From JAAERC01 sp032123495 (GTDB lineage: Bacteria > Zixibacteria > MSB-5A5 > GN15 > PGXB01), in assembly GCA_032123495.1 (NCBI GenBank), contig JAQBFG010000110.1, forward strand, positions 1-6,432: 6,432 bases of DNA. The letters are read 5' to 3'. The position numbers were made by a program, and so were the translations under genes. Below are positions 1-4,963 of this stretch, piece by piece. Each line of letters begins with the position of its first letter. Positions within the stretch are counted from its first letter, which is position 1. The notes beneath the pieces were generated by a model that was not told the DNA's origin, did no database searches, and saw only the letters and a program-made list of their open reading frames with translations.

Positions 1-22
1 CACCTATATTATAGATTTTGTG

Positions 23-57
23 CCCGGTTAATCCTCAGATTGACCGGGTTATATTTT
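23..57 (+). terminator. Rho-independent terminator of an upstream gene
   Basis: A 10-bp stem pairs 23-32 with 39-48. It starts with CCCGGT/ACCGGG and includes one G-T pair. The six-base loop is at 33-38. A T-rich run with seven consecutive T follows at about 53-59, a few bases after the stem. The layout fits plus-strand termination of a gene that ends before the window. The gap between stem and T-run makes it slightly weaker than a textbook example. Confidence 0.65.
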
Positions 58-112
58 TTTCTCGCAACCTGGGTACCACGCATATTTAGACGTGGGATAA
101 ATTTAAGTGCGC

Positions 113-142
113 GGCAGATATCCAGAAAAATCCACATCTGCC
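113..142. repeat. REP-like hairpin
   Basis: GGCAGAT at 113-119 pairs perfectly with ATCTGCC at 136-142 around a 16-base loop. There is no T-run, so it is not an obvious terminator. Its right arm shares bases 140-142 with the left arm of the longer inverted repeat 140-149/252-261, so the two pairings exclude each other. It is probably one of the dispersed hairpin repeats that fill the intergenic spaces here, but no second copy is visible in the window. Confidence 0.4.
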
Positions 143-261
143 TGATTGCATTCTTCTTGCGCCGTCAGGAACCGATTCCTGATAGAAATATTTATCGAAA
201 TCTTTTATAATTTTGATTTACTCAAACTAGCCCCTTGTCTAAAGATGAGTAGCAATCAGGC
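140..261. repeat. Perfect 10-bp inverted repeat ending at the -35 box
   Basis: GCCTGATTGC (140-149) is the exact reverse complement of GCAATCAGGC (252-261), 102 bases away. The right arm ends on the first base of the proposed -35 hexamer of the next promoter. It could be a paired operator allowing DNA looping, the ends of a decayed repeat, or a long-range stem. No protein-binding function can be shown from sequence alone. Confidence 0.4.
165..182. repeat. Compact 7-bp hairpin (TCAGGAA/TTCCTGA)
   Basis: TCAGGAA (165-171) pairs perfectly with TTCCTGA (176-182) around the four-base loop CCGA. There is no T-run. It lies in a non-coding stretch between the upstream terminator and the promoter at 261-289. 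It looks like a small REP-type hairpin. Whether it recurs in the genome cannot be seen from here. Confidence 0.4.
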
Positions 262-289
262 CGACAATATATCTATATAGGTATATAAT
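261..289 (+). promoter_or_regulatory. Sigma70-type promoter of the 392-1174 gene
   Basis: A perfect TATAAT -10 box lies at 284-289. CCGACA at 261-266 matches four of six bases of the TTGACA -35 consensus with the optimal 17-bp spacer. Transcription would start near 295-297 and leave an untranslated leader of about 95 bases before the ATG at 392. A perfect inverted-repeat arm (252-261) abuts the -35 box and is a possible operator half-site. Confidence 0.6.
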
Positions 290-391
290 TGAAATTTATC
301 GTTAAAGCATACTTACAAAAATAACTTCAGGTGTTGCATTAGAGGAACGTAAGCTTTTAGTCGTGTATTTAACTTAAAAGGAGCTGTAGCT

Positions 392-1174
392 ATGAATATT
401 GTATTCCAAGATCTGAAGCAGAATCAACAAAAAGGAAGCAAGCCTTGTTGCCATCTATTAACGCACGGTACTCCCGAACAGGTCGCCGAGAAGTTAACAA
501 GGTTAATCGCCCCGTTCGGTTTGGTTACAGTGAAAGACAAATGGATGCCACAAGGATTTGATGATGTTACAGAAGCCCAGTTGCACAAAACGCCCGATTT
601 GTTCGATGATAATAAACACGGTCAGACTCTCAAATCATGGTGGCTGGCCGTTGCCAATCACAATCCGATGACACCAAACTGGGATATCGCCAGCAGTTGC
701 ACTATTGACGGCAAACGTGGATTACTTCTGGTGGAGGCGAAGGCACATTTTAAGGAACTTAAGCAAGACGATTGTCTTGGTGCCAAAAATGAGAAAAATT
801 ACGAACGTATCGGAGAAGCCATTCGTGAGGCCAATAGCCGCCTCAACCAAATATCTAATGGCTGGAACTTGTCTCACAAAACCCATTATCAGCTTTGTAA
901 CCGCTTCGCATGGAGTTGGAAACTCGCGACTCTCGGTATCCCGGTTGCACTTGTATATCTAGGGTTTCTCAATGCAGGTAAAATGGATGATCCCTTTCCG
1001 GATGCGAAATCATGGGAAATCGCCGTCGGCGAATATGCAAAAGATATCGTGCCTGAAAACGTCTGGGGTAGCAAATTGATGATTGATGATGTTCCCATCT
1101 ACCCGCTCATCCGGTCAATGACAATTCAATTGAATTCTATTGATAGTCCGGTTGAATCACCCGTTTGGCATTAA
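392..1174 (+). CDS. Orphan protein with PD-(D/E)XK nuclease-like core
   Basis: This is a 260-residue protein that I do not recognise as a named family. The start is well supported: AAAGGAG (377-383) lies 8 bases before the ATG, behind a good promoter. The visible signature is D98 (after P95-N-W), then a predicted beta strand with E115-A-K117 (context LLLVEAKAH). This is the D...ExK arrangement of PD-(D/E)XK nucleases, with 16 residues between D and E. A charged helix follows (about 133-152), then a segment at 164-194 with Q167, R171 and the hydrophobic strand IPVALVYLGF, as would suit the rest of such a fold. The first 85 residues have no motif I know. There is no signal peptide or convincing membrane segment, so it is probably cytoplasmic. 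It is monocistronic, with hairpin-rich DNA on both sides and no methylase or other defence gene in view. A nuclease fold is an inference; DNA or RNA cleavage, or an inactive relative, all remain open. Confidence 0.8.
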   Translation: MNIVFQDLKQNQQKGSKPCCHLLTHGTPEQVAEKLTRLIAPFGLVTVKDKWMPQGFDDVTEAQLHKTPDLFDDNKHGQTLKSWWLAVANHNPMTPNWDIASSCTIDGKRGLLLVEAKAHFKELKQDDCLGAKNEKNYERIGEAIREANSRLNQISNGWNLSHKTHYQLCNRFAWSWKLATLGIPVALVYLGFLNAGKMDDPFPDAKSWEIAVGEYAKDIVPENVWGSKLMIDDVPIYPLIRSMTIQLNSIDSPVESPVWH

Positions 1175-1179
1175 AACCG

Positions 1180-1237
1180 GGTAGCCCATCCGCTTGTTAT
1201 AAATCCTGAGATAAACGAAGGACGGTGGGTTTATACC
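1180..1237. repeat. Long imperfect GTAG-headed hairpin downstream of the 392-1174 gene
   Basis: The structure begins six bases after the stop codon. GGTA (1180-1183) pairs with TACC (1234-1237). CCCATCCG (1185-1192) pairs with CGGTGGG (1223-1229) with one bulged T. CTTGTTAT (1193-1200) pairs with ATAAACGAAG (1211-1220) with two small bulges, and the loop is 1201-1210. The sequence GTAG at 1181-1184 is the head typical of REP elements. There is no T-run, so it may protect the 3' end or be a decayed REP, not an intrinsic terminator. Confidence 0.45.
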
Positions 1238-1496
1238 TGTGACATTTCAAATCAATTTCCACATCAATTCAATGGTAATTCAGCTTCTTTTGTATAACCA
1301 GATGGCGAAAATAATTATAATCAAATAGAAAAACCATTTAATCACCAATTTATGGCGCAAAATTAAAATATGACGAAACGCCTGTCCTCCTCTGGAGGGA
1401 AGCCATTCTCAAACTGGCGCTATTCGTCGGACAAGCATGAAACAGAACAAGTTACACGGAATTATTTGAGATTGCCAGACAAATTACAAATAACCA
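1238..1496. other. Non-coding stretch with one foldable element
   Basis: No gene is apparent here. The first part (about 1241-1370) is AT-rich without recognisable signals. The only structure is at 1372-1428: GACGAA (1372-1377) pairs with TTCGTC (1423-1428), CGCC (1379-1382) with GGCG (1416-1419), and a tight hairpin with a TCT loop occupies 1385-1399. This could be another intergenic repeat or a small structured RNA. There is no clear promoter or terminator to favour an RNA gene. Confidence 0.35.
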
Positions 1497-1555
1497 GTAG
1501 GCCGCACATTCCTGTCCGGCAATAAATATGGACAGACAGGAATGTCTGTCCTACC
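1497..1555 (-). repeat. Paired REP element (BIME-like), copy 1
   Basis: This 59-bp unit is the reverse complement of 2122-2180 with only two differences. It consists of two hairpins pointing at each other across an AT-rich linker (AATAAATAT). One has a 9-bp stem, GGACAGACA with TGTCTGTCC and loop TTCC on the minus strand. The other is an 8-bp stem, GCCGGACA with TGTGCGGC, carrying one mismatch. Both hairpins begin with GTAG on their own strand, the hallmark of REP sequences recognised by RAYT (TnpA-REP) transposases. It is non-coding and lies upstream of the cupin gene. Confidence 0.8.
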
Positions 1556-1560
1556 GCCAC

Positions 1561-1620
1561 ATCTTGAGGAAAATTCCCGCTCGCCGCGGCGAACTAGACA
1601 ACAATATTATCTTGAGGAAA
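1561..1620. repeat. 12-bp direct repeat around a 12-bp palindrome, upstream of cupin
   Basis: ATCTTGAGGAAA occurs exactly at 1561-1572 and again at 1609-1620, 48 bp apart. Between them lies TCGCCGCGGCGA (1581-1592), a perfect loopless 12-bp palindrome, unusually GC-rich for the surroundings. The cluster ends 54 bp before the cupin start, so it could be an operator region with a dimer site and two flanking sites. It could also be the remains of a duplicated repeat. The symmetry is certain; the function is inferred. Confidence 0.45.
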
Positions 1621-1649
1621 TTGATAACATTTTCGTAATTACTTCTAAA
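1621..1649 (+). promoter_or_regulatory. Possible promoter of the cupin gene
   Basis: TTGATA at 1621-1626 matches five of six -35 bases. With a 17-bp spacer, TCTAAA at 1644-1649 matches four of six -10 bases. Transcription would start near 1656, leaving a short leader that contains the GGAG ribosome site at 1666-1669. The region is AT-rich, so chance matches are easy. The -35 box follows the second direct repeat (1609-1620) immediately. Confidence 0.3.
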
Positions 1650-1674
1650 TGAGATAATACTAAATGGAGAAGAA

Positions 1675-2025
1675 ATGAGCGAAGAAAAACAAGAAAAAAA
1701 ATCTGGGGCATTGGAGCCGGCCAAAATTCATAAACTTGCAGAATTAGTAAACTACTCAGAAGGTTCAGTCGTCAGCCGGACTATCGCCAAAACGAAGACC
1801 GCCACCGTCACGCTGTTTGCATTTGATAAGGATCAGGCCTTAAGCGAGCATTCGGCACCATTTGACGCGATGGTCCAGGTTCTCGATGGTGAAGCAGAAC
1901 TGGTCATCGGCGGCGAATCGATTATCACCAAAGCGGGTGAAACCGTAGTGATGCCGGCAAATATCCCGCATGGAGTCAACGCGACACAGCAATTCAAGAT
2001 GCTTCTGACGATGCTCCGGGAATAA
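1675..2025 (+). CDS. Small single-domain cupin protein
   Basis: This 116-residue cytoplasmic protein is a conserved beta-barrel cupin of the small stand-alone type found in many anaerobes. The charged N-terminal tail (about 1-20) is Lys/Glu-rich. The barrel runs from about 28 to 114. The first cupin motif is degenerate: it keeps H59 (context SEHSAPFDA) and the turn LDGEAEL at 70-76, but lacks the second His and the Glu of the classical G-x5-HxH-x3,4-E-x6-G pattern. The second motif is well kept (G88, P94, H99, context MPANIPHG). Only H59 and H99 are therefore obvious metal ligands, and metal binding or catalysis is uncertain. The start is supported by GGAG at 1666-1669, 5 bases before the ATG. 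It stands alone between two inverted REP copies, and its substrate cannot be told from context. Ligand sensing and a small isomerase or dioxygenase role are both possible. Confidence 0.9.
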   Translation: MSEEKQEKKSGALEPAKIHKLAELVNYSEGSVVSRTIAKTKTATVTLFAFDKDQALSEHSAPFDAMVQVLDGEAELVIGGESIITKAGETVVMPANIPHGVNATQQFKMLLTMLRE

Positions 2026-2036
2026 AATATTGTATT

Positions 2037-2063
2037 GTAGGGTGGGAGTCCCCGACTCCCGCC
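2037..2063 (+). repeat. GTAG-headed REP hairpin after the cupin gene
   Basis: GTAG (2037-2040) is followed by a 9-bp stem, GGTGGGAGT (2041-2049) with ACTCCCGCC (2055-2063), with one T-G pair and loop CCCCG. It starts 11 bases after the cupin stop. It has the REP head but a stem unrelated to the paired REP at 2122-2180, so it belongs to a different repeat family. No T-run follows; at most it would protect the transcript end. Confidence 0.65.
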
Positions 2064-2121
2064 AATTTCAAACTTCGGTTAAATGTGGACACCTGTCGCC
2101 GAAAATTCATGTTGAAAAACA

Positions 2122-2180
2122 GGTAGGACAGACATTCTTGTCTGTCCATATTTATTGCCGGACAGGAATGTCCGGCCTAC
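2122..2180 (+). repeat. Paired REP element (BIME-like), copy 2
   Basis: This 59-bp unit matches the reverse complement of 1497-1555 at 57 of 59 positions. The first hairpin is a 9-bp stem GGACAGACA/TGTCTGTCC with loop TTCT. The second is a perfect 8-bp stem GCCGGACA/TGTCCGGC with loop GGAA. GTAG heads the first on the plus strand (2123-2126) and the second on the minus strand (2180-2177). One difference from copy 1 falls in a loop; the other breaks a stem pair in copy 1. It lies between two convergent genes, the usual site for such elements. Confidence 0.8.
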
Positions 2181-2193
2181 CCGCTTTAAGTCG

Positions 2194-2217
2194 GTCGAAA
2201 TCCCAACAGGTTTCGAC
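2194..2217. repeat. 7-bp hairpin at the cytochrome 3' end
   Basis: GTCGAAA (2194-2200) pairs perfectly with TTTCGAC (2211-2217) around a 10-base loop. It lies 8 bases downstream of the cytochrome stop on the minus strand. Neither strand has a following T-run, so it is not a standard terminator. It probably represents a third kind of dispersed hairpin in this cluster, and it may stabilise the cytochrome transcript. Confidence 0.45.
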
Positions 2218-2224
2218 AGTCTGG

Positions 2225-3730
2225 CTACTTCTTTAACTGCCGATGTGTCTCCAGCCAATCATGAATCTCTCTTAAATTTTTCGACATCTGCCAGCGACCA
2301 TTGGCAAAAACGCCATAATCGGCCCCGGCCATCGCCGCCGAAAAGCGAACCGTGTTGGCATAAAACAACCACTGCTCGACCCATTTTTTCTCAATCGCAT
2401 CATCAAATACAGATTTCCCCTGCGGAAGCCCCTCAACATATCCCTCTTCCCAAATCTGACTCATAAGTTTGGTCGCCGTTAAGGTCATCTCATTGGTCGT
2501 TTCAATCGTTTTATCGAGCATAACAAAATGGCCATTGACCCAGCCGGAAGAATGGCATGACCGGCAAACTGATTTTATATTTTCGAGCCTGATCCCCTGC
2601 TCTGCTTCGTCAATCAAAAATTCCGAAACCGACCCACCGGTCAATTCGGTCGGCAATGGCAACCCTGCTTTATTTTTGATGATCGATGTATTGGCATCAA
2701 TTGGATGCGGATGTGCATAAATCAATCCAAACAATCTTTTGTCCAACCGATCATTCATCTGATGCGTCCGTTTGGCAATAACGGTCTCTTCCTCATCGAC
2801 TAATAAACTGATATGACAAACAGCGCAGGTCGGTGCCGTAAAATCTTGACCAACTGTCCATGGCACAGCATTAAATTCCCAATGATGTTTCTCGGATTCA
2901 TAAATATTGCCATGTTTACTTGCCTGATAGACTTTATACGCCGGGACATCGGGTCCTTTATGACACTGCGCACAGGTGGCCGGTTTTCGCGCCGTCTCTA
3001 TTGAAAATTGATGCCGGGGATGGCAGGAAGTGCATGAACCGATTGAACTATCGGGATTAATCCGTCCAACCCCCTGATTCGGCCAGCCATTCAAAACCGG
3101 GAAAGTCATTTCGCCCAACTCTGTCTCCCGTTCGAAAAAACCATCGACCGTCACTTTGGTACCGTGACAGGCAAGACAGGCCGACGCATTAGTAGTATCA
3201 TCGGCAATATCAGCAGTTATCGCATTATCCGAAAAATGCTGAACACCATTAATAGAATTCACCAGATCGATATAAAGCGAGTTATCCATCAGATTCGAAT
3301 AAGCTTTCGACATTATATTTTTTTGATATTCATCCCACTCAACAGCGTGACAAGTGGCACAATCTGGTGGCGACACCACCGTATGAATCGTATAATCATT
3401 ATGGTCAAACGAATCGGTATGGGTCTCATTATTTATCATATGACATTCAGCGCACCCAATCACAAACCCGCGCTCTTCTTCCGGCAGATCAGATGAGGAA
3501 ACCCGCTTCTCCAAATCCGATTTAGCTATCGCCTCATTCATAGAGACTTGAGAATGCCGGCTTTTTTGCCAATCGCCAACAATCCCGGGGGTTATTGAAA
3601 TATGACAATCGAGGCAAGCCTCGGTCGCGTCGCTGATTATTCCGGATTGGGCCTGACTCGGCATAAAAATCACAAATATTGCCAATAAAGATAACGGCAA
3701 TAAAGATTTTTTTGAAATATAACCACACAT
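2225..3730 (-). CDS. Octaheme cytochrome c, hydroxylamine oxidoreductase (HAO) family
   Basis: This exported protein (501 residues from the chosen ATG) has eight CxxCH haem sites at about 39, 93, 124, 185, 233, 253, 302 and 389. A signal peptide has its hydrophobic core at about 10-24 and a likely cleavage after SQA (25-27), so the mature protein is periplasmic. HAO-family landmarks outside the haems include SKHGNIY and a DFTAPTC lead into haem 7. Others are RTHQMNDRL (321-329), CRSCHSSGW at haem 8, and a C-terminal ADYGVFANGRW (470-480). Haem 4 (CLACH, 185-189) is at the catalytic position of the family. Canonical HAO cross-links a C-terminal Tyr to this haem; Y472 is a candidate, but an alignment is needed to know. 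Homologues oxidise hydroxylamine or, in non-nitrifiers, may reduce nitrite or NO. No membrane anchor, quinol-oxidising partner or haem-maturation gene is visible, so direction and substrate stay open. It is convergent with the cupin gene. Confidence 0.92.
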   Translation of the reverse strand: MCGYISKKSLLPLSLLAIFVIFMPSQAQSGIISDATEACLDCHISITPGIVGDWQKSRHSQVSMNEAIAKSDLEKRVSSSDLPEEERGFVIGCAECHMINNETHTDSFDHNDYTIHTVVSPPDCATCHAVEWDEYQKNIMSKAYSNLMDNSLYIDLVNSINGVQHFSDNAITADIADDTTNASACLACHGTKVTVDGFFERETELGEMTFPVLNGWPNQGVGRINPDSSIGSCTSCHPRHQFSIETARKPATCAQCHKGPDVPAYKVYQASKHGNIYESEKHHWEFNAVPWTVGQDFTAPTCAVCHISLLVDEEETVIAKRTHQMNDRLDKRLFGLIYAHPHPIDANTSIIKNKAGLPLPTELTGGSVSEFLIDEAEQGIRLENIKSVCRSCHSSGWVNGHFVMLDKTIETTNEMTLTATKLMSQIWEEGYVEGLPQGKSVFDDAIEKKWVEQWLFYANTVRFSAAMAGADYGVFANGRWQMSKNLREIHDWLETHRQLKK

Positions 3731-3735
3731 ATTGA

Positions 3736-3740
3736 CCTTC
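3736..3740 (-). promoter_or_regulatory. Ribosome binding site choosing the cytochrome start
   Basis: On the minus strand GAAGG (3740-3736) lies 5 bases before the ATG at 3730. An in-frame TTG at 3742 would add four residues, but its nearest purine-rich site (GGAG, 3760-3757) is 14 bases away, too far for good use. The TTG also overlaps the GAAGG itself. The ATG at 3730 is therefore the preferred start. Confidence 0.6.
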
Positions 3741-3843
3741 AATATTTACTGTTTATCTCCTAATATTTAACCTAAACCGGTCAATCGCCATAATAAAAAT
3801 CTAAAATTACGGAAAATTATCCAAAAATTGATTTTTTTACTAT

Positions 3844-3872
3844 TTGACTATCTTGAACTTAGGTTGTAAATT
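3844..3872 (+). promoter_or_regulatory. Possible promoter of the pgsA operon
   Basis: TTGACT (3844-3849) matches five of six -35 bases. TAAATT (3867-3872), 17 bp later, matches four of six -10 bases, and TG precedes it (3865-3866). Transcription would start near 3879, only a few bases before the pgsA ATG at 3884. That fits the absence of any Shine-Dalgarno there. The spacer is AT-rich, so this is tentative. No convincing promoter for the divergent cytochrome gene was found. Confidence 0.35.
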
Positions 3873-3883
3873 CTCCACTAATT

Positions 3884-4471
3884 ATGAATTTACCAAATAC
3901 ATTATCGCTTTCGCGAATAGTGATGGCGCCGATTTTTGTTATTCTATTCCAATTTGAAAATCCGTATAGCCGCATCACTGCTTTTGTAATATTTGGCCTC
4001 GCTTCACTGAGCGATACTGCCGATGGACATCTGGCCCGCAAATATAGTATGGTAACCGGTCTGGGGAAATTCCTCGATCCTCTCGCCGACAAAATATTGG
4101 TCACCACCGCCTTTATAACATTAGTCGCGCTCGATTGTGCTCAGGCATGGATGGTTGCGTTGATCGTTGCCCGCGAATTTTATGTAACCGGCTTAAGGGC
4201 TCTGCTCGGTAACCAAGGGACTGTTTTGGCCGCTTCCCGTATCGCCAAAACCAAAACCGGCGTTCAGATGGTCAGTATTACCTTTATCCTGCTGATGATA
4301 ACACTCGATTCATTTTCTGAGCTTTATCAATTTCCTGAGCCGGGATTCCTTCAGTTCGATCATTACCTTGTTTATAATATCCTGATTGGACTTTCAACTT
4401 TTATCACTGTTTATTCCGGGATCGATTACACCGTGAAATATTATCCTATCCTTAAAGATATCTTTAAATAG
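3884..4471 (+). CDS. pgsA: CDP-diacylglycerol-glycerol-3-phosphate 3-phosphatidyltransferase
   Basis: This integral membrane enzyme transfers a phosphatidyl group from CDP-diacylglycerol to glycerol-3-phosphate, giving phosphatidylglycerophosphate. The protein is 195 residues, close to the family's usual 180-200. The CDP-alcohol phosphotransferase signature is complete: D44, D47-G48, A51-R52, G61, D65 and D69, with the standard spacing. Hydrophobic segments surround it (about 7-24, 32-43, 71-106, 125-142 and 163-178). The N-terminus NLPNTLSLSRIVMAP is typical of the family. This fixes the start, since an in-frame stop at 3860-3862 leaves no alternative ATG, GTG or TTG upstream. No Shine-Dalgarno precedes the ATG, so leaderless translation is possible. 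pgpA, for the next enzyme, begins 2 bp after the stop. Confidence 0.95.
   Translation: MNLPNTLSLSRIVMAPIFVILFQFENPYSRITAFVIFGLASLSDTADGHLARKYSMVTGLGKFLDPLADKILVTTAFITLVALDCAQAWMVALIVAREFYVTGLRALLGNQGTVLAASRIAKTKTGVQMVSITFILLMITLDSFSELYQFPEPGFLQFDHYLVYNILIGLSTFITVYSGIDYTVKYYPILKDIFK
4452..4467. repeat. Perfect 16-bp palindrome at the pgsA-pgpA junction
   Basis: TTAAAGATATCTTTAA (4452-4467) equals its own reverse complement. It lies within the last codons of pgsA and ends 6 bases before the pgpA ATG. The sequence is AT-rich and codes for family-variable C-terminal residues (LKDIFK), so it may be chance. A local RNA fold or protein site affecting pgpA translation is an alternative. Confidence 0.4.
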
Positions 4472-4473
4472 TC

Positions 4474-4947
4474 ATGGAAAATCTGATAAAATTTCTCGCT
4501 TCTGGATTCTGTTCCAGTTTTCGTAAAGATATCATCCCCATTCCAGGCACAAGAGGTACCGTTCCGATCTGGCTGATTGCTTTTTTTCTGGTGAAGGGGA
4601 ATCAGCCGATTACAATCGGATTGGCAATCGGTATTACGATCCTTTCGGTTTATCTGTCCGGCAAGGCCGAAAATTACTGGGGACACGATGCCAAAGAAAT
4701 TGTTATCGACGAATGGGCCGGGATGATGATTACTCTGATTCTGGTACCGTATTCGTTTATTAATTATGCGGCAGCGTTTGTTTTTTTTAGAATTACCGAT
4801 ATTATAAAAATTCCGCCGGCTCGGAATGCTGAAAAACTTCCGGGGGGATGGGGTGTTACTTTAGATGATGTTGTCGCCGGGATTCAGGCGAACATCTTGA
4901 CTCATCTGTTTGTATATATTATTAATAACTATGATGTAGGGTTTTAA
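4474..4947 (+). CDS. pgpA: Phosphatidylglycerophosphatase A
   Basis: This membrane enzyme removes phosphate from phosphatidylglycerophosphate to give phosphatidylglycerol, the step after PgsA. The protein is 157 residues, near the family's 150-170. PgpA motifs run in order: PGTRGTVP (24-31), KEIVIDEWAG (74-83) with acidic D79/E80, and TDIIKIPPARNAEKLPGG (108-125). They end with GVTLDDVVAG (127-136), which carries D131/D132. The acidic residues are the expected Mg2+ and catalytic positions. Hydrophobic segments lie at about 30-40, 46-62, 83-106 and 138-151. The gene starts 2 bp after pgsA with no clear Shine-Dalgarno, so it is probably translated by coupling to pgsA. PgpA is one of several unrelated PGP phosphatases, but these motifs leave little doubt. 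Confidence 0.93.
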   Translation: MENLIKFLASGFCSSFRKDIIPIPGTRGTVPIWLIAFFLVKGNQPITIGLAIGITILSVYLSGKAENYWGHDAKEIVIDEWAGMMITLILVPYSFINYAAAFVFFRITDIIKIPPARNAEKLPGGWGVTLDDVVAGIQANILTHLFVYIINNYDVGF

Positions 4948-4963
4948 TTTTTCAGGAATATAT

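Noticed and set aside
76..95. Hairpin CCACG/CGTGG
   Set aside because: Five base pairs with a ten-base loop is too weak to separate from chance.
705..1098. Open frames 705-962 (plus) and 889-1098 (minus)
   Set aside because: Both lie inside the 392-1174 gene in other frames and lack ribosome sites or recognisable motifs.
1497..2180. CRISPR-like array
   Set aside because: There are only two repeat copies, in opposite orientation, and a protein-coding gene lies between them instead of spacers.
2194..2217. Intrinsic terminator for the cytochrome gene
   Set aside because: The stem is perfect, but no T-run follows on the minus strand, so it is listed only as a hairpin repeat.
2030..2466. Two plus-strand open frames (2030-2236 and 2155-2466) after the cupin gene
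   Set aside because: They run through the REP hairpins and antisense to the cytochrome 3' end, have no ribosome site, and encode low-complexity sequence without motifs.
2469..3496. Several plus-strand open frames (2469-2720, 2813-3004, 3164-3496)
   Set aside because: All lie antisense to the octaheme cytochrome gene, whose eight haem motifs prove the minus strand is coding.
3730..3742. TTG at 3742 as start of the cytochrome
   Set aside because: It overlaps the GAAGG ribosome site of the ATG at 3730 and has no properly spaced site of its own.
3859..4686. Minus-strand frames opposite pgsA and pgpA (3859-4107 and 4441-4686)
   Set aside because: They are antisense to genes with complete family signatures and have no support of their own.
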